Assembly: GCF_001561995.1 (NCBI RefSeq)
Contig: NZ_LLWC01000004.1
Location: forward strand, 1 to 64,000
DNA: 64,000 bases
DNA from: Polycladidibacter hongkongensis
GTDB lineage: Bacteria; Pseudomonadota; Alphaproteobacteria; Rhizobiales; Stappiaceae
Reading direction: 5' to 3'
How positions within the stretch are numbered: the first letter of the stretch is position 1; each line of letters begins with the position of its first letter. Positions 53,928 through 63,394 of the stretch are shown piece by piece. Below the pieces are notes generated by a model, which saw only the letters and a program-made list of their open reading frames with translations, was not told the origin of the DNA and did not search any database. Position numbers and translations under genes: made by a program.

Positions 53928-54457
53928 CAGCAGGCTTCTCCCGAATATACCTCTACGGAATGTAGGGTAGATAAACTTCCCAAACTATCGAGAAAAGCAG
54001 AATAGATAATACGAAAATGTATAATCAACATTCTGAATTCTCTTTGTTGAGTCTCAGTAGCTTTCTGTCAGGTATAAGTCCAAATATATTACGTTGAGTA
54101 ATTTAGCTTCTTCAAATTTGCATGCTTTGTGGAGTGATGTATTTGCACGTACCGGCAAATGAACTACGCAATAACGACTAGTTATGCTGGTCTTTTGGAG
54201 TAAAGTTATCGAATATTGTCAGGCTATTATGTCAAAATACCTAGGTATCGCGCAGCGTGCGACAATTTCACCGCCTGAGGAAAATTTCATTGGGTTGAGT
54301 TAGATTAATGGTAGTGCGGTTGTCGTATCGGCTCGAGGAGTGAAACATCGTAGCTCACAATTAGGAAAATTTGAGAGAGTGCCCCCTAAAAAACGCGGTG
54401 GAATTACTTGGGAGTTGTCGTCAACTCCTCTCCTCTGCATTCTTTGGAGGAATCAGA
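53928..54457. promoter_or_regulatory. Divergent intergenic region, PTS and glycosyltransferase genes
   Basis: No gene is seen in ~530 bp. The stretch is AT-rich from about 53980 to 54270. It must contain the PTS operon promoter and that of the rightward glycosyltransferase gene; I found no strong repeat or consensus promoter. Confidence 0.4.
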
Positions 54458-55609
54458 ATGTTAAAAGGTCGCCTGGATATGCCCGCCAGTTTTAATAGTC
54501 AGTCTGATCTTGTCGTTGTTCTAGATAAGGGAATGAGTTTCTCGCCCGCTACCGCCACTTCGATTGACTTGTGCACCTATGACTTGGTGCGAAAAAGCAA
54601 ATACAACGCCCAAACGACGATTCTTGCCAATTCAGTTGAAGGGCCGTTTTCTGATGTCAATTTGATGTTTTATGATCGCAAAAAGCCTGCACAATTAGCG
54701 GTCACGTTGCAGAGTCTGCAGCCAAAACTTATTATTGTACAGCAACGTGTAAAGGCCGCCGCAAAAATTGCTCGAATGTTTCCGCAAACACCAGTGATTG
54801 TGCATCGGCACAACTTCGTGCGTGAAAAAAGGAGTTGGCTCAAGAGGTGGAGTGTATCACGTAGGTATCGTCGGCTAGCAGGACTGATCTTTGTGTCAAA
54901 TCGATGCGAAAAACACTTCATCGAGAATTGGCCAAACCTGAATATCCAAAGCATTGTTGTGCCTAATAGTTTGGAGCTTGACCTTTGGCGACCACAGCGG
55001 GCCCGTGACAAATCGTTTTTCTATGCTGGGCGTATGGCACGGGGTAAGGGTGTTCTGCCGCTTGCAAAAGCGATGGTAAAAATTCTGCCGCAACTTCCAG
55101 ACTGGAAATTTGAGATGTGCGCGGTCACGCGTGGTGAAGATAGCTCACACTATACAGAAGTGCTTAAAACGCTAGAGCCGGTGAGGGCGCAGTGCTTTAT
55201 AAGTGAAAACCTTCAGCACAGTGAAGTAGTGAGATGTTACGAGCGCGCGGCTGTCGCTGTCGTTCCGTCGATTGAGACTGAAAGCTTTGGTCGAACTGCC
55301 TTGGAGGCAATGGCCGGTGGTGCCGCGCTCATTACGACAGGCGTTGGGGGGCTGGGCGAAGTTGCGGGCGAGGCGGCATTATATGTTACTTCAAATGATG
55401 AGGAAGCGCTTAAAATTGCCTGTCTCAATCTTGCTGAAGACACGCTTCGTCGTGAGGCCCTAGCAGGTGCGGGTATGAAGCGGTGTAAAGAGCATTATGA
55501 TTTACAAAGAAGTGTCGATCTTTTTGATAAGTTCGTATTCCGCTATTTAGGTGAAGCCAAGCAAACACCCCAAAGTCAGATTGGTAAATATTTAATGGAC
55601 GCGAGGTAA
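54458..55609 (+). CDS. Family 4 glycosyltransferase
   Basis: The 383-aa GT-B-type protein has a C-terminal nucleotide-sugar domain with FFYAGRMARGKGVLPLAKAM and the EX7E block ETESFGRTALEAMAGGAALITT. It transfers a sugar to a lipid or polysaccharide acceptor. ATG 54458 has ribosome site ggagg; the frame is open to 54371. An ABC exporter follows 6 bp downstream, which suggests glycan or glycolipid assembly and export. Confidence 0.87.
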   Translation: MLKGRLDMPASFNSQSDLVVVLDKGMSFSPATATSIDLCTYDLVRKSKYNAQTTILANSVEGPFSDVNLMFYDRKKPAQLAVTLQSLQPKLIIVQQRVKAAAKIARMFPQTPVIVHRHNFVREKRSWLKRWSVSRRYRRLAGLIFVSNRCEKHFIENWPNLNIQSIVVPNSLELDLWRPQRARDKSFFYAGRMARGKGVLPLAKAMVKILPQLPDWKFEMCAVTRGEDSSHYTEVLKTLEPVRAQCFISENLQHSEVVRCYERAAVAVVPSIETESFGRTALEAMAGGAALITTGVGGLGEVAGEAALYVTSNDEEALKIACLNLAEDTLRREALAGAGMKRCKEHYDLQRSVDLFDKFVFRYLGEAKQTPQSQIGKYLMDAR

Positions 55610-55615
55610 TTGTCA

Positions 55616-57454
55616 ATGTGGCGCGGGCTAATGGCGCTTGTCTTGCGTCGCGACCTTCCGCAGGATAGCAGTCTTGCTTTGATCCGCAGGATTTTTTCTG
55701 ACAACTTTCGTGAATTCGCGGTGAAATACGCGATTGCCTTTGGTTTTATGGCCTTGGTGGCAGCAACGACATCACTCAGCGCATGGATTATGCGAGATGT
55801 TGTCAATGAAATTTTCGTTGCAAAGGACTTTAGTAAGCTGCTGCAAGTGACCGTTGCGATCCTGGTCATTTTCGCTGTCAAGGGTATAGCCAGCTATGGG
55901 CAGGTTGTTACCTTGAGTAAGGTCGGTAACGCAATCGTCGCCAAGAACCAGCGCAAAATGTTTGCTCACATATTGCGGCAGGACTCGGCGTTTTTTAACA
56001 GGCATGGCGCGAGCGACTTGATTACACGCATTTCTCATAACGCTCAGGCGGTGCGCGAAGTTATCAATATTATTGTGACCAGTTTTGGCCGTGACTTGCT
56101 TTCTTTAATCGGCTTGGTTTCTGTGATGGTTATCCAAGATCCGCTGCTTTCATTGGTTTCGTTGATTATTGCGCCGCCAGCGATTTATGGTGTTGCCTAT
56201 CTTGTGAAACGCGTTCGTCGATTGGCTCATGCAGAGGTACTCTCGCTGGCGCGCATTGTGCAGGTAATGCAAGAAACTGCCGCCGGAATTCGAATTGTAC
56301 AAAGCTTTGGTATTGAACCGCAGATGCAGTCTGCCATGAATGGGGCTGTATCTGGCGTAGAACAGCGAGCCAACAAAATGGCTGAGCTTGGTGCAAGGAC
56401 AAGCCCTCTAATGGAAACGCTTGGTGGCTGCGCTTTTGCACTAGTCATAATGTACAGTGGTTGGCAAACGATTGTTTCTGGAAAAACTCCGGGCGAGTTT
56501 ATCTCATTTTTAACGGCTTTGCTGTTGGCTTACGAGCCCGCTAAACGATTGAGCAGGCTTCAGGTAACAATTGAAACCGGCCTCATTGGCGGCCGAATGA
56601 TGTATGAAATCCTCGATAGCCCGCCGAAAATTGTAGATGCGCAGAACGCCTTACCACTCGATATACAGGCAGGCGAGTTGAAGCTTACGAGTATTGAATT
56701 CTCTTACATACCTGAGCAGAAGGTGCTTAAGGACCTTTCAGTTATTTGTGAGGGCGGCAAGGTGACGGCTCTCGTGGGTCCATCGGGAGGCGGGAAATCT
56801 ACGGTTTTTTCGATCGTGCAACGCCTCTACGATTTGCAAGGGGGGGCAGTGTGCATTGATGGGCAAGACATTCGGCATGTGACATTACGCAGTCTGCGGC
56901 AAAACATGTCCCTTGTCAGTCAGGACACAGTCCTATTTACCGGAAGTGTGAGAGAGAACATCGGATTTGGTCGTGCTGAGGCTAGCGATGAGGAAATTGA
57001 GCAAGCTGCTAGGGATGCTTTGGCGCACGATTTTATTTGCGAACTTCCAAATGGATATAAAACGCTTATCGGTGAAAGTGGACACACGCTGTCAGGCGGA
57101 CAGAAACAGCGTTTGGCAATCGCGCGGGCGCTATTAAAAAATGCTAAACTGGTTTTACTCGATGAAGCGACATCAGCCTTAGACAATGAAACAGAGGCGA
57201 AGCTGCAAGTTGCGATGCGGCGTTTGATGAGCGGGCGAACAACACTTGTTATTGCCCATAGACTTTCAACAATTCGGCATGCTGATAAGATTTGCTTTTT
57301 GCGTAATGGAGCGATTATTGAGCAGGGTAGCCATGAAGAGCTGATTGCACAAGAGGGCGCATACGCTGCTCTTGTCAACCTACAGTTTTCCAAGGCAGAG
57401 GATGCAGCAAGCAAAAGCTCTGCTACACAAGTAGAAGCGGCCCACTTTGGGTAG
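55616..57454 (+). CDS. MsbA-like ABC exporter (fused permease and ATPase)
   Basis: The 612-aa half-transporter has a six-helix membrane domain (about 30-330) and an ATPase domain (about 355-590) with Walker A GPSGGGKST, signature LSGGQKQR, Walker B LVLLDEAT and switch IAHRLST. Such proteins flip lipids, lipid A-linked glycans or peptides across the inner membrane. ATG 55616 is preferred (gagg upstream). It is cotranscribed with the glycosyltransferase gene. Confidence 0.92.
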   Translation: MWRGLMALVLRRDLPQDSSLALIRRIFSDNFREFAVKYAIAFGFMALVAATTSLSAWIMRDVVNEIFVAKDFSKLLQVTVAILVIFAVKGIASYGQVVTLSKVGNAIVAKNQRKMFAHILRQDSAFFNRHGASDLITRISHNAQAVREVINIIVTSFGRDLLSLIGLVSVMVIQDPLLSLVSLIIAPPAIYGVAYLVKRVRRLAHAEVLSLARIVQVMQETAAGIRIVQSFGIEPQMQSAMNGAVSGVEQRANKMAELGARTSPLMETLGGCAFALVIMYSGWQTIVSGKTPGEFISFLTALLLAYEPAKRLSRLQVTIETGLIGGRMMYEILDSPPKIVDAQNALPLDIQAGELKLTSIEFSYIPEQKVLKDLSVICEGGKVTALVGPSGGGKSTVFSIVQRLYDLQGGAVCIDGQDIRHVTLRSLRQNMSLVSQDTVLFTGSVRENIGFGRAEASDEEIEQAARDALAHDFICELPNGYKTLIGESGHTLSGGQKQRLAIARALLKNAKLVLLDEATSALDNETEAKLQVAMRRLMSGRTTLVIAHRLSTIRHADKICFLRNGAIIEQGSHEELIAQEGAYAALVNLQFSKAEDAASKSSATQVEAAHFG

Positions 57455-57484
57455 TCTACCTTAAGTGATAGAGCATGCTGTATT

Positions 57485-58258
57485 TTAGACAGTTACGACT
57501 TCAACACCTTGTTCTTCAAAGTTTTGTTTCAATTCGGCATCGATATCTGTATCTGTGATGAGAATATTGATTGCGCTGGTATCGAGCACCTTGCTAAATC
57601 CTACACGCCCTATTTTGGAGCTATCCACCACGGCGATGATGGTTCTGGCACAGTCCGCCATAACAGCGCTGATAGCGTAACCTGTGTTGAAAGTTGTGAT
57701 GCCCTTCTGGGGATCAATACCGTCGGCGCCAATGAAAAGAATATCTGCTGACACTCCTTCCAGGCACTGCTCGGCTTTTGGTCCGTGTAAGGATTGCGTC
57801 TTGTGGCGGTACGTTCCGCCGCATAAAACGAGCGTGGTATCAGGCGCCTCAGCCAACGCGTCCGCGGCGGGAAGGTTGTTTGTGATAGCGATGATATTTC
57901 CAGATCGCGCCAGTTGCAGTGCGATGAGGTGTGTAGTGCTGCCGCTATCTAGAATGACAGAGCTACCGGGAGAGACATAGGCAGTAGCACGCTTGGCAAT
58001 CCGCTCTTTAGCGCCCGCGTTGATGCCATAACGGCGCTCAATGTTTACTTCGTTTTCCAACGGTCGTAATGGAGAGGTACTGAGCAGCTGCGCCCCACCG
58101 TGAAAGCGCTTCAGTTTACCTTCTCGCTCCAGCTTGCGCAGGTCGGTGCGAATTGTAACTTCGGATGTTTCAAACATCTCGACAAGTTCTCTCACTTCGA
58201 CACGCCCCTTGGCGTGGAGGCGTGTGAGGATTTCGCTACGTCGTTCTGCGGCGCTCAT
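57485..58258 (-). CDS. DeoR-family sugar-operon repressor
   Basis: The 257-aa regulator has an N-terminal helix-turn-helix (about 5-57; RVEVRELVEMFETSEVTIRTDLRKLEREGKL, then RFHGGA) and a C-terminal sugar-phosphate-binding domain (DSGSTTHLIAL, LCGGTY, FIGADGID). It is the last gene of the leftward mutarotase/ABC operon, so it probably controls that operon. An inverted repeat TTTCGAA-TT-TTCGAAA lies directly before its start. Confidence 0.93.
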   Translation of the reverse strand: MSAAERRSEILTRLHAKGRVEVRELVEMFETSEVTIRTDLRKLEREGKLKRFHGGAQLLSTSPLRPLENEVNIERRYGINAGAKERIAKRATAYVSPGSSVILDSGSTTHLIALQLARSGNIIAITNNLPAADALAEAPDTTLVLCGGTYRHKTQSLHGPKAEQCLEGVSADILFIGADGIDPQKGITTFNTGYAISAVMADCARTIIAVVDSSKIGRVGFSKVLDTSAINILITDTDIDAELKQNFEEQGVEVVTV

Positions 58259-58268
58259 GACCAATCAC

Positions 58269-58284
58269 TTTCGAATTTTCGAAA
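58269..58284. promoter_or_regulatory. Inverted repeat, candidate DeoR operator
   Basis: TTTCGAA at 58269-58275 and TTCGAAA at 58278-58284 form a perfect repeat with a 2-nt gap, with partial extension on both sides (ATCAC/GTGAT). DeoR-type sites commonly contain TTTCG and CGAAA. It lies 11 bp upstream of the DeoR gene and may autoregulate it. Confidence 0.6.
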
Positions 58285-58345
58285 TGTGATTTCCCCTAGC
58301 ATGAAGAGAAAGGGGAAACCACAGCTACTATGACAAATTCAGGTA

Positions 58346-59365
58346 CTATCCGGCGATCTTGCCGTCAAGATCCCAAAGGTCTTCCCAATCATTTGCTGAC
58401 TCCCAAAGGAACACCTGACCTTTGATCAGACGACAGTTTTTGTCGATTTTCGAAATAGCTTCCATTTCTGCAGTGGTCAGTGGGTTTTCGGTGATGCAGC
58501 GCAGATTTGAAGTGTACTCGTTCTCATGAATTGAGAAAGGAATTGGCACGTGCCCGCGCTGAACAGCCCATTTAATACAAACAACAGCCGGGTGCACACC
58601 AAGACGTTTCGCCGCAGCAACGATGACAGGATCCTCGATATCAACAGTATCGTTCTCGGTCATATCGCGATCTGGCCGGGTTGGAGAACCGATCGGGCAG
58701 AAGCCAATTGGCTGAACGCCGTTCTTCGTCAAGAAGCTGTAAAGCTCTTGCTGCTGGAAGTGTGGGTGACACTCCATTTCGTTTACAACCGGCTTAATGC
58801 GGGCATCGCGTAACAGCAATTCCATTTTCGGGATAGTCATGTTGGACGTGCCGATGGAGCGAACGAGACCCATATCGACAAGCTCTTCCATTTGCGCCCA
58901 TGTTTCCATGAATTGCTCGTGGCGGTAAGGCACGGCATCTGGGCTGCGGGAATCTACATCACACCCAGGTGCGTGATAGTTAGGGAAAGGCCAATGAGTC
59001 AGATAAAGGTCGAGATAGTCGAGTTGCAGGTCATGCAGAGTTTGCTTACAAGCGGCAACGACATTTTTATGTTGGTCGTTCCAAACTTTTGAATCGATGA
59101 AGAGCTCGTCGCGGGGGATGACGGTCATCATTTCTTTGAAAATGTTGCCGATCTGTGGTTCGTTTTCATAAACAGCGGCGCAATCGAAAAAGCGGAAGCC
59201 TGCAGCTGCGCCCCCAAGAACTGCATTGGCAATATCATCGGCTGTAAAACGGTCAGAGCCGAAAGTGCCCATGCCGATTGCCGGCATGACGACACCATTA
59301 GCGAGAGTTTTTGTTGGGATCACGGATTGATCAACGGCGTTTTCGCTAAGTTTGAAACTAGACAT
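58346..59365 (-). CDS. Aldo/keto reductase in the FucU operon
   Basis: The 339-aa protein has the aldo/keto reductase tetrad (Asp and Tyr in FFDCAAVYENE, Lys in DSKVWND, His in LTHWPF) and an SIGTSNMT block. It resembles the aldehyde/aldose reductase branch, not the aldose dehydrogenase at 48404. It probably reduces or oxidises the sugar taken up by the operon's transporter; the substrate is unknown. It lies between the transporter and the DeoR gene. Confidence 0.85.
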   Translation of the reverse strand: MSSFKLSENAVDQSVIPTKTLANGVVMPAIGMGTFGSDRFTADDIANAVLGGAAAGFRFFDCAAVYENEPQIGNIFKEMMTVIPRDELFIDSKVWNDQHKNVVAACKQTLHDLQLDYLDLYLTHWPFPNYHAPGCDVDSRSPDAVPYRHEQFMETWAQMEELVDMGLVRSIGTSNMTIPKMELLLRDARIKPVVNEMECHPHFQQQELYSFLTKNGVQPIGFCPIGSPTRPDRDMTENDTVDIEDPVIVAAAKRLGVHPAVVCIKWAVQRGHVPIPFSIHENEYTSNLRCITENPLTTAEMEAISKIDKNCRLIKGQVFLWESANDWEDLWDLDGKIAG

Positions 59366-59432
59366 TTTGACTTCCTTAAGGGGAGAGGGCTACCTCTATT
59401 TTAAAGAGATAGCCCCAGTGGGTTTTTATCTA

Positions 59433-60374
59433 TTAGTAAAGAACAGCCTGAGCTTCTGGGCTGTCGATATTTTCTTTGGTCACAAAGACAACACCGGTAT
59501 CGATGAACTTCTCTACTTTTTTACCGTCCAAAACAGCCTTGACAGTTTTTACACCTTTGTAGCCCATTGCGAAGGAGGACTGTACAACGATGCCATGCAG
59601 AGTGCCGTCACGAACGAATGCCTGCAGATCGGAGTTACCATCAAAGCCAACAGCTGCAACCTTACCGGCGTAACCTTGCTGTTTCAGTGCGCGTGCCATG
59701 CCTACTGCGGTTGGTTCATTGGAGCCGAAGATACCCACGAGGTCTTGGTTAGAGGCCAGTACGTCGATGGTCTGGTTCAGCGCGGTTACCATGTCAGCCT
59801 GAGAGTAGAATGGGCCGATAACGGTGTTACCTGCTTTTTCGATAGCGCCTTTGAAGCCGCCGTCACGATCGATTGCAGAACCTGCACCCGGGGTGAAGGA
59901 CATCATGGCGACCTTGCCTTTTTTGCCCATCGCTTCAGCAAGCTTTTCGGCTGCAAGAGCACCAGCTGCGCGGTTGTCTGTTGCCAGGAAGGATTGGTAG
60001 TACTTGCCTTCACTGTTCAGGCTAGAGTCAATCAGGATGACCGGAATGCCAGCTTCCCAAGCTTTTTTCACGGAAGGAACCAGCGCGACAGGATCGGAAG
60101 GAGCAAGAACGATACCGGCAACACCGCGGTTTACTGCGTTCTGCACCATGTCCACCTGTTTGGCGACTGCGGTTTCCGCTTCAGGGCCTTGGAAGGTGAT
60201 TTTATAGTCTGGCAGTTCTTTTTGCGCAGCGTCTGCACCGCCGCTTACGTTCTGCCAGAAGTTAGAGTTTGAGGTCTTTACGATGACTGCGATTTCGTTT
60301 GACTTCGCAAACACGCCTGGTGCGGTCATTACTGCTGTCAGACCAACCATTGCTGCAATTGCTAGTTTTTTCAT
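59433..60374 (-). CDS. Internal start: free RbsB-like sugar-binding protein
   Basis: ATG 60374 is preceded by AAGGGAGGGCGATGTT, one of the best ribosome sites in the region, and starts a standard signal peptide ending VFA-KS. The 313-aa product is a type 1 (LacI-like) periplasmic binding protein: VIVKTSNSNFWQNV, APSDPVALVPSVKKAWEAGIPVILIDS, and GIFGSNEPTAVGMARALKQ. It may be translated both as part of the fusion and alone. Confidence 0.7.
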   Translation of the reverse strand: MKKLAIAAMVGLTAVMTAPGVFAKSNEIAVIVKTSNSNFWQNVSGGADAAQKELPDYKITFQGPEAETAVAKQVDMVQNAVNRGVAGIVLAPSDPVALVPSVKKAWEAGIPVILIDSSLNSEGKYYQSFLATDNRAAGALAAEKLAEAMGKKGKVAMMSFTPGAGSAIDRDGGFKGAIEKAGNTVIGPFYSQADMVTALNQTIDVLASNQDLVGIFGSNEPTAVGMARALKQQGYAGKVAAVGFDGNSDLQAFVRDGTLHGIVVQSSFAMGYKGVKTVKAVLDGKKVEKFIDTGVVFVTKENIDSPEAQAVLY

Positions 60375-61415
60375 AACATCGCCCTCCCTTTTAGGCGCTT
60401 TAGTAGTAGACACTTTCTTTGGTTTGGATTTCCGCTGGCTTTGGCGCAGCTGATCGAAGGCAACAGTCGCAATGATGACGCCACCAATGATGATTTGCTG
60501 GATAAAGAAGGATGTACCGTTCATGTTCAGGCCATTCCGCAGAACGCCCATGATAAAGGCACCAATAAGTGTGCCGGGAACGGTGCCAACACCACCGGTG
60601 AGTGAGGTTCCTCCAACAACCGCACTCGCGATCGCGTCAAGTTCGTACATAACGCCGCCGTTTGGCTGAGCTGTTACTAGGCGGGAAGCCAGAACAACAC
60701 CAGTCAGACCAGCTAGCGCGCCAGAGGCCATGTAGGCATAAACTTTGACACGATCAGTTTTGATACCCGATAGACGGGCAGCCTCTTCGTTTGAACCGAT
60801 GGCATAGAGATAACGGCCCACACGAAGCTTGGTCAGCGCGAAGGTGAAAGCCAACGCGAGAACAATCATAAGAATTACAGGATAAGGAATGCCGGGGAAC
60901 TTGACGATAGGGAAACCGTTTGCCCCAACTTCCACAACACGGAACAATGCACCATTGCCCAGTTCGGAAAAGGATTCCGGCATCCCCGAAACCGGCGCTG
61001 CATTGGTGATGTAAAGCGCGATACCACGGGCGATCATCATCATACCAAGCGTGGCGATAAACGGCGGCAGGCGCAGCATAGTGATAAACAAGCCATTGGT
61101 TGTACCGCAAAGGCCACCAATGAAGATGCCAAAGAGCATCCCGAGCGGCACCGGAACGCCAGCGTTAACAATCATCGCCGCAGCGACACCGGACAAGGCC
61201 ACAACAGAGCCGATGGAAAGATCAATACCGCCTGTCAAAATTGGCAGGGTGACCCCGATACCGATGAAGGCAATGGTTGAGGTCTGCAAACCAATGGTCA
61301 TCAAGTTGTTGACCGTGAAAAAGTATTCGTTGGTAGCGGCAAAATAGATGAACAGGCAGATCAAGCCTGCGAGTGCTGCTAGTTTTTGCAGCATTAGCTT
61401 TTGTTTCTCAGACAT
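59433..61415 (-). CDS. Fusion of RbsC-like permease and RbsB-like binding protein
   Basis: One uninterrupted 660-aa frame encodes a sugar permease (about 1-325; LTGGIDLSIGSVVALSGV, GIKTDRVKVYAYMASGALAGLTGVV, VVGGTSLTGGVGTVPGTLIGA) and, after a Lys-rich linker, a complete ribose-type binding protein. An internal signal sequence begins at residue 348 (MKKLAIAAMVGLTAVMT...VFA). In ribose systems these are separate genes. The internal ATG 60374 has a strong ribosome site, so free binding protein is probably made too. Its start is adjacent to the RbsA-like stop. Confidence 0.88.
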   Translation of the reverse strand: MSEKQKLMLQKLAALAGLICLFIYFAATNEYFFTVNNLMTIGLQTSTIAFIGIGVTLPILTGGIDLSIGSVVALSGVAAAMIVNAGVPVPLGMLFGIFIGGLCGTTNGLFITMLRLPPFIATLGMMMIARGIALYITNAAPVSGMPESFSELGNGALFRVVEVGANGFPIVKFPGIPYPVILMIVLALAFTFALTKLRVGRYLYAIGSNEEAARLSGIKTDRVKVYAYMASGALAGLTGVVLASRLVTAQPNGGVMYELDAIASAVVGGTSLTGGVGTVPGTLIGAFIMGVLRNGLNMNGTSFFIQQIIIGGVIIATVAFDQLRQSQRKSKPKKVSTTKAPKREGDVMKKLAIAAMVGLTAVMTAPGVFAKSNEIAVIVKTSNSNFWQNVSGGADAAQKELPDYKITFQGPEAETAVAKQVDMVQNAVNRGVAGIVLAPSDPVALVPSVKKAWEAGIPVILIDSSLNSEGKYYQSFLATDNRAAGALAAEKLAEAMGKKGKVAMMSFTPGAGSAIDRDGGFKGAIEKAGNTVIGPFYSQADMVTALNQTIDVLASNQDLVGIFGSNEPTAVGMARALKQQGYAGKVAAVGFDGNSDLQAFVRDGTLHGIVVQSSFAMGYKGVKTVKAVLDGKKVEKFIDTGVVFVTKENIDSPEAQAVLY

Positions 61416-62939
61416 TTATGCCACCTCCACCTGTGGTGTAAACATGTTTTTCACGCCTGTTGCGTATTGCATTATTTCTTCTTGGTTTGTGCCTGCCCGA
61501 TCAATGAGGCCGGTGACTTCACCCTCTTTCATCACCAGAACACGATCGGACATACCCAGGACCTCTGGCAGCTCGGAAGAGATCATAATCACGCCAACGC
61601 CATTCGCGGCCAGTTCATCAAGCAACTGATAAATGGCGTATTTTGCGCCAACGTCGATGCCACGCGTTGGCTCGTCAAAGATCATGACCTTTGCGTCGCG
61701 GAACAGCCATTTGCCGATCACAACCTTCTGTTGGTTGCCGCCGGAGAGGTTGTTCACCAGCTGCTCAACGGTTGGGGTCTTGATTTCCATTTTTTTGATG
61801 TAGGTGTTGCTTGCAGCAACTTCGTCACCATGAGAGATCACACCTGCGCCATTCGAGACTTTGTCCATGGAGGCCATGGTTGTGTTCTCGCGGATGGACA
61901 TTTTTACGGCGACACCATTCAGCTTCCTATCTTCGGAGAGGTAGGCAATACCTGCACTGATCGCGTCAGCCGGACAGTTAATGCAGACATCCTCCCCATG
62001 GATAAGGATGCGCCCGGAAGTCGCTGGATCTGCACCAAAGAGTGTCCGCGCCATTTCGGTGCGTTTCGCCCCGACGAGACCGGTAACGCCGAGAATTTCG
62101 CCCTTGCGAAGCTCAAAGGAAACCGGATCAAAGACGCCATCGCTACCAAGGTTTTCTACCTTCAATACGATATCATCGGAAATGACAGCGGTTTTCTCGG
62201 GGAAGTGATTGTCTAACGAGCGGCCCACCATCTTCGCAATTATCTCATCCATCGAGATCTCTGAGAAGACATGATCAGAGACGTAGGTACCATCGCGGAA
62301 GATCGTAATGCGGTCACAGATGCGCTTCAGTTCGTTCATCCGGTGAGAGATGTATACGATACAGACGCCTTTCGCTTTCAGCTTGTCCACTAACTCGAAG
62401 AGCTTGTCGATCTCGCGCTCTGTCAAGGCGGAGGTTGGCTCATCCATGATGAGGACTTCAACGTCAAACGACAGAGCCTTGGCGATCTCAACCATCTGCT
62501 GCTTAGCAACCGAAAGGGTATTTACGATATCTGTTGGCTTAACATCGATATCGAAAACCTTCAGGAGTTCGGCAGCGTCTGCCTCCATTTTTTTGTGATC
62601 AATAATGCCACTCTTGAGTGGTTCGCGAGCAAAGAAAATGTTCTCTGCGACAGACAGGTGGGGAATTAGGTTCAACTCCTGAAAGATCATGGAGATGCCT
62701 TGTTCCTGCGCCGCCAGAACACTTTCGAATTTGACAGGCTTGCCTTTGTACACGATTTCGCCTTCATCGGCCTCGTGCACCCCGATGAGGACTTTCATCA
62801 GGGTAGATTTACCGGCGCCGTTTTCGCCCATAAGAGCGTGGACTTCGCCTTTTTTGAGAGAGAATTTTACATCTTTCAGCGCCTGAACCCCCGCGAAAGA
62901 TTTGTAAATTCCCTGCATAGACAACAGAGTGTCTGACAT
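61416..62939 (-). CDS. Sugar ABC transporter ATPase (RbsA type, two ABC domains)
   Basis: The 507-aa protein has two ATPase domains. The first has Walker A GENGAGKST and Walker B VLIMDEPTSALTERE. The second has the degenerate GLVGAKRTEM loop, signature LSGGNQQKVVIGKWL and MIFDEPTRGIDVGAK. It drives sugar uptake with the fused permease. TAA is followed at once by the permease ATG (TAAATG). Confidence 0.95.
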   Translation of the reverse strand: MSDTLLSMQGIYKSFAGVQALKDVKFSLKKGEVHALMGENGAGKSTLMKVLIGVHEADEGEIVYKGKPVKFESVLAAQEQGISMIFQELNLIPHLSVAENIFFAREPLKSGIIDHKKMEADAAELLKVFDIDVKPTDIVNTLSVAKQQMVEIAKALSFDVEVLIMDEPTSALTEREIDKLFELVDKLKAKGVCIVYISHRMNELKRICDRITIFRDGTYVSDHVFSEISMDEIIAKMVGRSLDNHFPEKTAVISDDIVLKVENLGSDGVFDPVSFELRKGEILGVTGLVGAKRTEMARTLFGADPATSGRILIHGEDVCINCPADAISAGIAYLSEDRKLNGVAVKMSIRENTTMASMDKVSNGAGVISHGDEVAASNTYIKKMEIKTPTVEQLVNNLSGGNQQKVVIGKWLFRDAKVMIFDEPTRGIDVGAKYAIYQLLDELAANGVGVIMISSELPEVLGMSDRVLVMKEGEVTGLIDRAGTNQEEIMQYATGVKNMFTPQVEVA

Positions 62940-62977
62940 TTTTAGCCTCCCTAAGACTAGGTTTAGTCAGAGTTAAT

Positions 62978-63394
62978 TCAGTCGGTCACGCCTTTCTTCA
63001 AAATGATGTTCCCGTATTTGCGCGTTGTCCCGGTCACAACGACAACGCTGGCAGTTTTGGCACGATCGTAGAAGGCGAAGCGGTCTGTGTAGGTAATAGA
63101 AACGCCCGCTGGCAGCGCACTTTGGTAATCCTCAGCCAGCCCCTCCGGCAAGCTGTCGCCTTCTACCGGTGCCATCATTACGGCTTTGTCATCCACATAC
63201 TGGTCCAATTCAAAAAGGGGGAGAATAGCCTGCATGAGGCGCGTGACTTCTAAGCCGTCAGCACGCAATACTTTGTCGTTTACCGAGTAAGCGGGAAAGT
63301 GAGCATCGCTCAATACGATCTCATCGCCATGACCCATCTTGTGGATCTCGTAGAGGAGTTCCGGCGAAATGGTCGGGTCAATATTCTTTAACAT
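62978..63394 (-). CDS. fucU: L-fucose mutarotase FucU
   Basis: The 138-aa protein is close to FucU: MLKNIDPTISPELLYEIHKMGHGDEIVLSDAHFPAYS, IRADGL-like VLRADGLEVTRLMQAILPLFELD, and the ending YGNIILKKGV. It interconverts alpha and beta anomers of L-fucose; RbsD (ribose pyranase) is a relative, but the C-terminus and middle match FucU better. It is first in the operon with the RbsA/RbsC-B transporter. Confidence 0.9.
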   Translation of the reverse strand: MLKNIDPTISPELLYEIHKMGHGDEIVLSDAHFPAYSVNDKVLRADGLEVTRLMQAILPLFELDQYVDDKAVMMAPVEGDSLPEGLAEDYQSALPAGVSITYTDRFAFYDRAKTASVVVVTGTTRKYGNIILKKGVTD

